Shown here: piece by piece, positions 16,705 through 24,095 of the stretch
Layout: each line of letters opens with the position of its first letter
Numbering within the stretch: the stretch's first letter is position 1
Origin: an uncultured Chloroflexota bacterium
GTDB lineage: Bacteria; Chloroflexota; Dehalococcoidia; UBA3495
Assembly (NCBI GenBank): GCA_913052545.1
Contig: CAJXEF010000002.1
Span: 1 to 42,321, forward strand
DNA length: 42,321 bases
Reading direction: 5' to 3'
Notes under the pieces: generated by a model
What the model was told of the DNA's origin: nothing
The model's input: the letters and a program-made list of their open reading frames with translations, nothing else
The model's database searches: none
Position numbers and translations under genes: made by a program

Positions 16705-18543
16705 TTGATAGAAGCAACCAATAACGAGATTCGGAATTTAGCCATTATTGCTCATGTCGACCACGGTAAGACTACTTTAGTCGATGCTTTATTGAAACAA
16801 GGCCAAGTGTTTCGCGCTCACCAACAGGTGGGAGAGTTGATAATGGATACTAATCCTCTCGAAAGAGAACGAGGCATAACTATCCTAGCTAAGAATGCAT
16901 CCGTATCCTATGACGGTGTAAGAATCAATATTATAGATACCCCTGGTCATGCAGATTTTAGCGGAGAAGTCGAACGCATCATGAACATGGCCGATGGATG
17001 TCTGCTTCTAGTAGATGCCGTCGATGGTCCTATGCCTCAGACAACCTATGTTTTACGGCAGGCTTTTCAACAAGGCGTGAGGCCTTTAGTGGTGATAAAT
17101 AAAATCGATAGACAAGAATCAAGACCACAGGAAGTCTTGGAGTTAGTACAAGATCTCTTTCTTGAGCTGGCTACCACATCAGACCAACTGGAATTCCCTG
17201 TAGTTTATGCTTCAGCTAGGGATGGTTATGCTACTATCGACCCTGCTGTTCCCGGCTCAGACATGAAGCCACTGTTTGAGGCAATCCTGGAATCTATCCC
17301 TGTGCCAACCGGTAACAGGAATGAACCTTTGCAAATGTTAGTGGCAGCTCTAGACTACGATAATTATCTGGGTCAAGTTTCGATAGGAAGAGTTAGCGAG
17401 GGTACTTTAAAACTAAGAGAGAATATATCTCTGCTAGATAGAGAGGGCGGTTCTAGTATTCAGCCGATAGAGCATATATTCGTATTCCGAGGCATGGAAA
17501 GAATAGAGGTAGATCAGGCTTACGCTGGAGATATAGTCGCAGTTACGGGTCCAGAAGGAGTTTCAATTGGTGACACTATCTCCTCTATGGAAAATCCGAA
17601 GCCTTTACCATCCATCCAAATAGATGAACCAACTGTTAGGATGACCTTCGGTGTAAGCACATCACCTTTTATGGGAAAGGAAGGTGTTAACTGCACTTCT
17701 AGAGGACTCCACGAAAGGCTGACTAAAGAACTCCGAACTAATGTTAGCCTGAGAGTAGAGCCAACATCGAGCCCGGATATATTTGTTGTTGCAGGAAGAG
17801 GGGAATTACATCTTTCAATTCTGGTTGAAACCATGCGTAGGGAACGCTTTGAGTTTCAGGTTTCTCGACCAGAACCTGTTACAAAAGTAGTTGATGGCAA
17901 GATCCATGAGCCTTATGAGATTCTAAACATAAGTACTAAGGAAGAATATGTTGGAGTTTTGACAGAATATCTTTCGGGTCATTTGGCGCAGTTGAGAGAT
18001 ATGCGATACGACGAGAATGGTTACGTTCATATCGAATACAAGATACCTACACGCGGGTTGATTGGATTTAACTCATTCTTCCTAAGAACGACACGTGGTG
18101 ATGGAGTTAAAAATAGTTTTTTCTTGTCCTATGAATTAATGGAAGGAGAAATTAAGACTCAACCAGGTGGTGTATTAGTGGCATCTGAGAGAGGGACCGC
18201 GGTTGTATATGGTTTGTTAAATGCTCAAGGTAGAGGAGAAACCTTTATTGATCCGGGTTGTATGGTTTATGCAGGGATGATAGTAGGAGCTCACCGCAGG
18301 GAAGGCGATATAGAAATTAACGTTTGTAAAGAAAAGAAGCTGACGAATATGAGATCCTCAACTGCTGATGTTGCTAAACGGCTTAATGCTACTGTGGTTC
18401 TGAGTCTTGAAGAAGCCTTGGAGTTTATTTCAGATGACGAGCTAGTGGAAGTTACACCCGTGAGTTTCCGCCTACGGAAAATGGAGTTATCCGCTCTAGA
18501 TCGGAAGCGACACAGAAGAGATGGAATAAGATCAAGAGACTGA
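16705..18543 (+). CDS. typA: Translational GTPase TypA/BipA
   Basis: This 612-residue GTPase is TypA/BipA, an EF-G-related ribosome-binding protein involved in stress adaptation and ribosome assembly. The G domain carries AHVDHGKTTLVDAL (G1, about residues 16-29), the switch I segment RERGITI (about 54-60), DTPGHADFSGEVER (G3, about 76-89), NKIDR (G4, about 130-134) and the SAR G5 element. The C-terminal BipA-specific part is visible as EEYVGVLTEYLSGHLAQLRDM (as VGVLTEYLSGHLAQLRDM), RGLIGFNSFFLRTTRGDG and the KEKKLTNMRSSTAD segment. It starts at TTG with GAGG 9 nt upstream. Length is normal. It sits alone, divergent from the exonuclease. Identification is firm. Confidence 0.98.
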   Translation: MIEATNNEIRNLAIIAHVDHGKTTLVDALLKQGQVFRAHQQVGELIMDTNPLERERGITILAKNASVSYDGVRINIIDTPGHADFSGEVERIMNMADGCLLLVDAVDGPMPQTTYVLRQAFQQGVRPLVVINKIDRQESRPQEVLELVQDLFLELATTSDQLEFPVVYASARDGYATIDPAVPGSDMKPLFEAILESIPVPTGNRNEPLQMLVAALDYDNYLGQVSIGRVSEGTLKLRENISLLDREGGSSIQPIEHIFVFRGMERIEVDQAYAGDIVAVTGPEGVSIGDTISSMENPKPLPSIQIDEPTVRMTFGVSTSPFMGKEGVNCTSRGLHERLTKELRTNVSLRVEPTSSPDIFVVAGRGELHLSILVETMRRERFEFQVSRPEPVTKVVDGKIHEPYEILNISTKEEYVGVLTEYLSGHLAQLRDMRYDENGYVHIEYKIPTRGLIGFNSFFLRTTRGDGVKNSFFLSYELMEGEIKTQPGGVLVASERGTAVVYGLLNAQGRGETFIDPGCMVYAGMIVGAHRREGDIEINVCKEKKLTNMRSSTADVAKRLNATVVLSLEEALEFISDDELVEVTPVSFRLRKMELSALDRKRHRRDGIRSRD

Positions 18544-18588
18544 CGAGGCTAATACCCTTCTGAGTCAAAGCCTTGGCTTATCTAGAAA

Positions 18589-18984
18589 TTATTCATCTCG
18601 TATTGGAAGTCCCAATTCTCGCCAGGCCTCCATACCGCCTTCCATATAACTGACATTCTGGAAACCCATTTCCTGGAGTTTTTGAGCGCTCACGGCTGCT
18701 CGGTTGCCTAGTTTTCAAGTGGTAATGATCCGTTGATTTGGGTCTGAGAACCGCTCGTTTAAGCTACGTTCAGATGGGTCTAAAGCTGCCTGTTCCTCAA
18801 AAGTCTCCATGGTTATGAATATGACGTTCTCTGCTCTATCGGTTGGAGGTACGTTGGCTGGGTCTCGAGTTTCAACTAATATTATTCCAGGATCCTTTAA
18901 CATTTCCGCATATGCCGAATCAGGGCTAATAGGTGTAGTTTTTTCTTTGGCTGAAGCGGCTGCCTGTCGAAATGATTCTTGCAT
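18589..18984 (-). CDS. Single-domain rhodanese with in-frame TGA at the catalytic Cys, predicted selenoprotein
   Basis: Read through TGA at 18715-18717, this encodes 131 residues of a rhodanese domain. Before the TGA are PISPDSAYAEML and IILVETRDPANVP, the family's 'VDVRDP' strand with E for D, then DPNQRIITT. The TGA falls at the catalytic Cys (residue 90). After it comes KLGNRAAVSAQKLQEMGFQNV and the C-terminal signature MEGGMEAWRELGLP, ending with TAA at 18589-18591. Normal members have C-x-x-G-x-R here, so the product would have U-K-L-G-N-R. The start at 18984 is chosen because AGAGG lies about 9 nt upstream; an ATG at 19047 is possible. It follows the NIPSNAP gene. A hairpin 14-31 nt after the TGA supports Sec insertion. 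Expected job: sulfane-sulfur or selenium-type redox transfer in the cytoplasm. Confidence 0.85.
18684..18701 (-). promoter_or_regulatory. Putative bacterial SECIS hairpin in the rhodanese gene
   Basis: mRNA nucleotides 14-31 after the UGA can fold as GAGC-A-GC / loop CGUGA / GC-GCUC: six base pairs with one bulged A. The loop contains GU 22-23 nt after the UGA, in the range known for bacterial SECIS elements. The stem is short, so it supports but does not prove the call. Folded by hand. Confidence 0.5.
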
Positions 18985-19047
18985 ATGTGGTTTCCTCTCA
19001 ATTTCTAATTGATAATCGTCACCAATGTCCGATGATCGAAATGGCAA

Positions 19048-19359
19048 CTACCGGTTCGCAGGGACTTTAAGTACTGAGGTCATAGGTTCAACTTGAATGC
19101 GAGCTAGGTGACTGCGAGCATGGTCCATGACCGCGTTCCATTCCGGTGAAGCGTAAAATGCTGCTTCCTTCACCTTAACATCTTCTGAGTCCGAAAAAGA
19201 CCTAATCCAGATGAATTGATTCTGATCAAGGTTTACCCACGCAGCTTCAACTTTTATTCCACAATTTTCCTGAATACCGATGATTTTATCATTGAATAAA
19301 GATACCCAGTCGTCCATCATGCCCTTATTAACCGTATAGGTTCGGAGTTGGTAAATCAT
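19048..19359 (-). CDS. NIPSNAP family protein
   Basis: This 103-residue protein is a ferredoxin-like dimeric alpha/beta-barrel protein of the NIPSNAP group. It begins MIYQLRTYTVNKGMMDDWVSLF (as MIYQLRTYTVNKGMMDDWV), the typical 'M.yqLRtYtv..G....f...f' opening. FIWIRSFSDSEDVKVKEAAFY (as FIWIRSFSD and VKVKEAAFY, about 49-70) follows, then SPEWNAVMDHARSHLARI, the usual 'sp.W......' helix. AAGGA is 7 nt before the ATG at 19359. It reads into the rhodanese gene about 60 bp downstream on the same strand. Members are found near catabolic enzymes; a defined activity is lacking. Confidence 0.9.
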   Translation of the reverse strand: MIYQLRTYTVNKGMMDDWVSLFNDKIIGIQENCGIKVEAAWVNLDQNQFIWIRSFSDSEDVKVKEAAFYASPEWNAVMDHARSHLARIQVEPMTSVLKVPANR

Positions 19360-19618
19360 AATGATGTCCTTGACCAAAATTCAATGGGACAAGTATAGCC
19401 CAAAACTCGCATTTAAACTTACGAATTCGGAGATCGAGAGGTGATGTATTTCGGGTTGTCGTGAGAGGATTAGTTGTCAGTATATTAGACGAGATAAGTT
19501 TTTAAAAGTTGACGCATGAATATTGACTATGAATTACTAAAAAATTAGGCTGGATGGAGGCGATTTAAGTCAATTCGTGGATAGGTACAAAGATAGGGGA
19601 GATCAGGAGGTTATCACA

Positions 19619-20380
19619 TTGTTAAATCTTTCGTTGAAACGCCCAATAGTATTTATAGATTTAGAGACAACTGGACTGAATCTACAATCAGACAAAGTTA
19701 TTGAACTGACTGCTTTAAAAATATATCCAAACGGGAATGAGGAAGAAAAAACTATAATGGTAGATCCTCAAATCCCCATTTCCCGAGGTGCGACGGAGGT
19801 CCATGGTATGTCTGATCAAGACGTCAAAGGTAAACCTGCTTTCCGCCAATATGCGAAGAGTTTACTAGAGTTTTTGAACGATTGTGATCTTGCGGGATTT
19901 AACCTAATCCGATTTGATTTACCGTTGCTGAAAAATGAATTTGCCCAGTTAGGCATGAAATTAGAACTGGATGGGGTGGCTATTATAGATGCAATGGATA
20001 TTTTCCACAGGATGGAGCCGCGGGATTTGAAAGCTGCGTATTTGAAATATTGCGGTAAAGAGTTAAAGGAGGCCCATTCGTCATCGTCTGATGTTCGAGC
20101 TACTGTTGAAGTTCTGGATTCACAAATAACATACTACGGCCAATTAGGAGATTCTGTTACAGCCTTGCACGATTTTTCCCATCCTAAACATCCTGACTGG
20201 CTCGATTCTGAAGGCAAGATATTGACTACTCCAGAAGGCCCTGTTTTCGGATTCGGGAAATATCAAGGGAGATTATTGTCAGAGATTTTCCAATTGGACC
20301 CGGAATATTTGAATTGGATAATATATGGAGTATTTGATGACGATGTGAAGAGATTAGCTGAACAGGCTACCAAATTCTAG
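19619..20380 (+). CDS. DEDDh 3'-5' exonuclease (DnaQ/PolC epsilon-like)
   Basis: This 253-residue protein is a second DnaQ-like exonuclease. ExoI reads VFIDLETTGLN (about residues 11-21), ExoII is LAGFNLIRFDLPLL (about 93-106), and ExoIII is HSSSSDVRATVEVL (about 155-168), giving D, E, D, H, D. The loop IPISRGATEVHGMSDQDV (about 52-69) matches the substrate-gate region of the epsilon family. A C-terminal extension of about 75 residues contains FGFGKYQGRLLSEI, a segment seen in related exonucleases with a C-terminal accessory domain. The start is TTG at 19619 because AGGAGG at 19605-19610 lies 8 nt upstream; a GTG at 19577 is the alternative. It is unlike the exonuclease at 15846 outside the motifs. 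Confidence 0.93.
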   Translation: MLNLSLKRPIVFIDLETTGLNLQSDKVIELTALKIYPNGNEEEKTIMVDPQIPISRGATEVHGMSDQDVKGKPAFRQYAKSLLEFLNDCDLAGFNLIRFDLPLLKNEFAQLGMKLELDGVAIIDAMDIFHRMEPRDLKAAYLKYCGKELKEAHSSSSDVRATVEVLDSQITYYGQLGDSVTALHDFSHPKHPDWLDSEGKILTTPEGPVFGFGKYQGRLLSEIFQLDPEYLNWIIYGVFDDDVKRLAEQATKF

Positions 20381-20496
20381 TTAGATCCTATTAGAGTCGT
20401 GTTAGAAGGTTGAACTGGACGACGTGAATCAACTCATGTCGTTGAATGTCGACTGTAGGATTAATTTATCAATTGAAAAGGATAACCTCCCGGATA

Positions 20497-21327
20497 TTAT
20501 AGCCCGTGATCCATAGTATCACCTTCCATAATTGCTCTTTGATGGGAGTAAGCGCAGTTCTCGCATGCGGGATTGGAAGGCGGTAGCATCTCCGAATTAA
20601 GGACGTCAAGCATTTCTAATACTGCTCTTTCGATCCAGTCTCCGTCCCATGTATAAGGAATTAAAGTTTCGGCGAACATGATCTGGCCGTTAAACTCATC
20701 CGCATTCCGATCACCATTGCAAACGTAGAAATAGGCGGTTTTTGAAACAGGGAACCCCATGTGTGCCAACAAATAGCTGTAAATATCTAATTGTATTTTG
20801 TAATCTTGATGGTACGTATTTGCCAAATACCGATGTCGGTTTACCGCATAGCGACTTGCTTGCGATTTATAGTCTACGACAATCAATTCGTTGCTTTGCA
20901 GATCAAGCCATATATCGTCTATGGCCCCACTCAAGGTGATGTTCGTATTGGTGACTTGATACTCTAAACCATGTCTCAAAGCATCACGCCATTTATCCAT
21001 GTCGGTATGTTTGAATGGAATAATATTGTTTAAGCCAAATTCTTTAAAAACCCTATGCGGTATCTCCTGTTGTCGGCAGGCGTCAAATTCCTTTTTTAGG
21101 AGAAGATCTGTCGTATCATTTAGAGCCCATCCAGGCGTGGAAGGAGACGTGAGCCCTTTCACTCTGTCTAAATAAAAACATCGTTGGCAATTCAAGAAAT
21201 CAGTGAACTTGCTTCTACTTATACGAAAGGTTGCAGTTTGACCGGGTGTATAAAATGATGATGATCTGGATCGCTTGCCTGGTGCCTTAACCGGTTGGCC
21301 ACGCCTGTCACGTTTAAGGCTAATCAT
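20497..21327 (-). CDS. Cas4/RecB-like PD-(D/E)XK nuclease with probable Fe-S cluster
   Basis: This 276-residue protein has a PD-(D/E)XK nuclease core. GAIDDIWLDLQSNELIVVDYKS (as GAIDDIWLD and NELIVVDYKS, about residues 134-155) supplies the Asp and the D-x-K pair. QLDIYSYLLAHMG (about 179-191) is the QxxxY helix of the RecB/Cas4 group. Cysteines at NCQRCFYLDRVKG (about 46-58) and at ACENCAYSHQR (about 254-264) match the four-Cys Fe-S pattern of Cas4/AddB relatives. A basic start of about 25 residues precedes it. AGGAG lies about 7 nt before the ATG. There is no CRISPR array or cas gene nearby. It lies 28 bp after the DsbA-family gene on the same strand. Probable role is single-strand DNA processing in repair. 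Confidence 0.88.
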   Translation of the reverse strand: MISLKRDRRGQPVKAPGKRSRSSSFYTPGQTATFRISRSKFTDFLNCQRCFYLDRVKGLTSPSTPGWALNDTTDLLLKKEFDACRQQEIPHRVFKEFGLNNIIPFKHTDMDKWRDALRHGLEYQVTNTNITLSGAIDDIWLDLQSNELIVVDYKSQASRYAVNRHRYLANTYHQDYKIQLDIYSYLLAHMGFPVSKTAYFYVCNGDRNADEFNGQIMFAETLIPYTWDGDWIERAVLEMLDVLNSEMLPPSNPACENCAYSHQRAIMEGDTMDHGL

Positions 21328-21355
21328 GTTTGCTCCTGTTGTTTTGAATCTTTGA

Positions 21356-21970
21356 TTAAGATGTCGATTGGGCTTGTTTGATAGCCGATCTCAGGTCAGT
21401 AAGTTTAATATTGCCTTCTAAGAGTTTGGTGCCAATCAAGTATGCTGGTATGGTTGTGACACCTTCGCTGATGCCCAAGCCATGTTGCTTCAAAACCCAG
21501 TTCCTAAATGAACTTCTAGACAATGTGTCCCACATGGCTTGCCACGATAGACCTGCTTGGGTAGTTGCTTTCCGGATTAGATACAGGCTCCCTATATCCG
21601 CTCCAGACTCCCAGTATTCTCGCGCGATTGCTTCATAGAATTCGAAGAATCTTAGCTGTGTATTAGCAAATGCAGTGGCTTCATGGACTAGCACAGTGCT
21701 TAATGTTCTGCTAGAAAAAGGTTCTATGAGAGTTTGGTTATTAGATCGTAAAGGTTGGCCTAATCCGGGTTCTGAAACGCTGTTCGGATTGTCAGAGGTA
21801 AAAACCTGTAACGGTGCAGATGGTCGTAATAAATAAGGTAGATAGTTTATGGTGCAATTCAATTCTTGCGACAAAGTTTTGTTAAGCGTTACCGCTAAAT
21901 GGGAATGAGGACATGTGTAGTCAAACCACATATTTATTTGAAGTGTTTCTGTCACGGACGCTCCATTCAC
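21356..21970 (-). CDS. DsbA-family thioredoxin-fold protein (FrnE/2-hydroxychromene-carboxylate isomerase-like)
   Basis: This 204-residue protein is a DsbA-family thioredoxin fold with a helical insertion. It opens with INMWFDYTCPHSHLAVTLNKTL (as NMWFDYTCPHSHLAVTL, about residues 13-29), where the active-site position has C-P-H-S rather than CxxC, so it has one Cys. The middle region FANTQLRFFEFYEAIAREYWESGADIGS is the inserted helical part (about 101-125, as LRFFEFYEAIAREYW). The end has the cis-proline loop GVTTIPAYLIGTKLLEGN (about 170-187). It resembles FrnE and bacterial disulfide or isomerase relatives. Start is uncertain between ATG 21970 and GTG 21955 (the latter has GGAG 5 nt upstream). 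It is upstream of the nuclease gene with a 28-bp gap. Confidence 0.85.
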   Translation of the reverse strand: MNGASVTETLQINMWFDYTCPHSHLAVTLNKTLSQELNCTINYLPYLLRPSAPLQVFTSDNPNSVSEPGLGQPLRSNNQTLIEPFSSRTLSTVLVHEATAFANTQLRFFEFYEAIAREYWESGADIGSLYLIRKATTQAGLSWQAMWDTLSRSSFRNWVLKQHGLGISEGVTTIPAYLIGTKLLEGNIKLTDLRSAIKQAQSTS

Positions 21971-22087
21971 TCAATCCGCAGTCTATTTGTAAATATTCGC
22001 GGAAATATTTTAACTTGTTAACTATAACAAAGTCTGTTACAAAGTTTAGATCAAGATGTAACGTAATATTATGTGGTACCGCTAAAT

Positions 22088-22438
22088 ATGCAACCTCCTG
22101 TACATTCAGCTATATCCACTGTTGGTGGGTTGGTGGTATGGTCAATCACGGGAGAACCGTGGTCGGTTGCGATTGCATGGGCTTCAGGCGTACTGATAGA
22201 TGCTGATTATCTACTGTATAAACCCAAATGTGCGGCCAAGATCCTCCATGCATGGGAATGGTGGTTGATCTTAGATTTAATAGTGGTGTTTATGGATTTT
22301 CCTTGGTGGGGGATTGCTACGGCAACAGGATACGGTCTCCACATCGTTTCAGATCAAATCAGCCATCATCGAGGTTATCTCTGGTATTTTATATCTTTTC
22401 GAATCTGGGTGTTGCCAACTAGGATTCGCAGGCATTAG
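22088..22438 (+). CDS. Small membrane protein with His/Asp motifs, function uncertain
   Basis: This approximately 116-residue protein has two or three hydrophobic segments: AISTVGGLVVWSI (about residues 8-20), WWLILDLIVVFMDFPWWGIATATG (as WWLILDLIVVFMDF, about 61-74) and the weaker C-terminal stretch YLWYFISFRIWVL. Polar motifs lie between them: SGVLIDADYLLY and LHIVSDQISHHRG, which resemble the metal-binding HxxxD spacing of small membrane-bound metal-dependent hydrolases. I cannot assign it with certainty. There is no strong ribosome site; the ATG at 22088 or GTG at 22073 are both possible. It ends in TAG. It stands alone on the plus strand. Confidence 0.6.
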   Translation: MQPPVHSAISTVGGLVVWSITGEPWSVAIAWASGVLIDADYLLYKPKCAAKILHAWEWWLILDLIVVFMDFPWWGIATATGYGLHIVSDQISHHRGYLWYFISFRIWVLPTRIRRH

Positions 22439-22625
22439 CGGTCGCTTCAAGATTTACCGTCTGGTGCACACTATCTCTGATCTTAGTTATTTGTGATAAT
22501 CTGGGCGGTAAGAATATAGAGGATCCCAACGGTTGTGATCTGGTTTATTTTGCCAGGGACTATTACTAAAATGAATAGTTAACCAACTAGGACTTTTCGG
22601 AATTTGTTATTTGAGGAGGTAATTC

Positions 22626-23918
22626 GTGCGTATTTTGCTAATTGCTACTAATAAGAATCACCGTTTGATGGGTCGTATGAATGCTGAACCAGCTCCGATA
22701 GGACTAGCGTACATAGCTGGATATCTAAATCCTGACCGTCACCATGTAAAAATTCTAGATTTAATGTTTTCCGACGACCATCTAAGCGATATAGAGCATT
22801 TGGTCGAATCATTTCAACCGAACTTAATAGGGCTTTCTCTACGGAATTTAGATAATGTGAGTTATATGGACCCACAGTGGGCACTGCCAATCACGAAAGA
22901 AGTTATTGATAAGTTACGATCCATTACTAATGCACCGGTGGTTTGCGGAGGTCCTGGGTTCAGCACTATGCCAGAGGCATGTTTTGATTATCTAGATCCG
23001 GACATGGCTATTGCTGGTGACGGTGGTGAGAGTTTTTCACAGATGGCAGATGCAATAGATACAGGTGAAGACTATCTGCATCTGCCAGGGATGATGTATC
23101 GTTCTGAGGATGGGGTACTAACACGCCACGGGATGGCTTATTCTGAATTCTCGAAGCCACCATTGCTTGAACAGCTGGATATGCCCAGGTATGAGAAAGC
23201 TGGTTTCGGTATTGGAGTTGTCACTAAGTTAGGAGACGCATTTTCCAATTCCATTATTGCTGAAAATAACACTGCCAACTGGAGGGTGTTAAGGCCGATT
23301 GAAGATGTGATAGATGAAGTGCAAAGCCTGAAATCACAATATAATTTTAAAAAGATTTTTTTCATTGATTCCGGATTCAACGTCCCTTTACCGTATGCCA
23401 AGAGCCTATGTAACGCGATTATAGATCATAAATTGAACCTCCAATGGAACAGTTACCTCGCTCCAGTACCGGAATCCTGTGATGATGAGGTTTTGGAACT
23501 AATGAAAACAGCTGGATCTGGGCTGGTAATTGTTACGAATAAAGGGCGGGTTGATACCGAAAACGAAAGTCTGGAAGAACGTTTAGAGCCGGTTCGAGAA
23601 GTTTGCAAACGCTGCGATCGGATAGGGATAAACTATGTAATATCCCAGAATTTTGGTGAACCCGGCGAAACTGAAGAAACTGTAGATGCCAAATTGGCCT
23701 TTTTGCGAGAGATTGAACCTGCTCTGGCAAATCTAAGAGTCGGGGTAAGGATACGACCTGATACACCTACATCTTATGCTGCTATTAAAGAAGGCATCAT
23801 CGGGCGAGAAGCAGATTTAATTGAACCCCATTTCTATATTGCGGAACCCGTTCGCGAATGGTTGGTTGAAAAGCTGAGGAGTGAGTGTGAGAGCTATCCT
23901 CGTTGGAATCTTGTATAA
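22626..23918 (+). CDS. B12-binding/radical-SAM-like protein lacking the CxxxCxxC cluster motif
   Basis: This 430-residue protein has a cobalamin-binding-type N-terminal domain followed by a radical-SAM-type barrel. The first part has PAPIGLAYIAGYLNPDRHHVKILDL (as PIGLAYIAGYL and HVKILDL, about residues 24-47), LIGLSLRNLDN (about 69-79) and VVCGGPGFSTMPE (about 104-116), followed by DGGESFSQMADAI, as in 'GEGE..F..L'. In radical SAM enzymes the next segment reads 'TKRGCPFKCIYC'. Here TKLGDAFSNSIIAENN (about 199-214) has D, N and I in place of all three cysteines, while the following RPIEDVIDEV (about 221-230) is normal. It should bind no cluster and form no SAM radical. GAGGAGG sits 6 nt before the GTG start. 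Confidence 0.85.
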   Translation: MRILLIATNKNHRLMGRMNAEPAPIGLAYIAGYLNPDRHHVKILDLMFSDDHLSDIEHLVESFQPNLIGLSLRNLDNVSYMDPQWALPITKEVIDKLRSITNAPVVCGGPGFSTMPEACFDYLDPDMAIAGDGGESFSQMADAIDTGEDYLHLPGMMYRSEDGVLTRHGMAYSEFSKPPLLEQLDMPRYEKAGFGIGVVTKLGDAFSNSIIAENNTANWRVLRPIEDVIDEVQSLKSQYNFKKIFFIDSGFNVPLPYAKSLCNAIIDHKLNLQWNSYLAPVPESCDDEVLELMKTAGSGLVIVTNKGRVDTENESLEERLEPVREVCKRCDRIGINYVISQNFGEPGETEETVDAKLAFLREIEPALANLRVGVRIRPDTPTSYAAIKEGIIGREADLIEPHFYIAEPVREWLVEKLRSECESYPRWNLV

Positions 23919-23939
23919 GTGTATCGCATCTAAATCGGA

Positions 23940-24030
23940 CTATACTAACTAAAGTTAGCGACTCCATGTGTCAGCTAACCTAGACTGACGTAGCGAGAAT
24001 CGCTAGTGAAACTCTTCACACAGTTAGCTA
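23940..24030. other. Cluster of small hairpins between two plus-strand genes
   Basis: Between the B12-like gene and the MFS gene lie CTAACT-AA-AGTTAG, GTCAG/CTGAC around a 10-nt loop, and TAGCGA-GAA-TCGCTA. Possible roles are transcript stabilisation or termination; no T-tract follows. Confidence 0.3.
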
Positions 24031-24095
24031 ATTAGTGGGTCCATTATGCTACTAAATATTTTCAGTAAGTCCAGAAAGGCAGTCCCAAGATTCTT

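Noticed and set aside
20497..21327. CRISPR-Cas locus suggested by a Cas4-like nuclease
   Set aside because: I found no regularly spaced direct repeats and no other cas gene. RecB/Cas4-type nucleases occur alone in repair.
1783..24002. The 13-base string CGTAGCGAGAATC seen near 1783 and near 23990 as a dispersed repeat
   Set aside because: Only two copies, no shared flanks, and short enough to be chance. In the second place it is part of a local hairpin.
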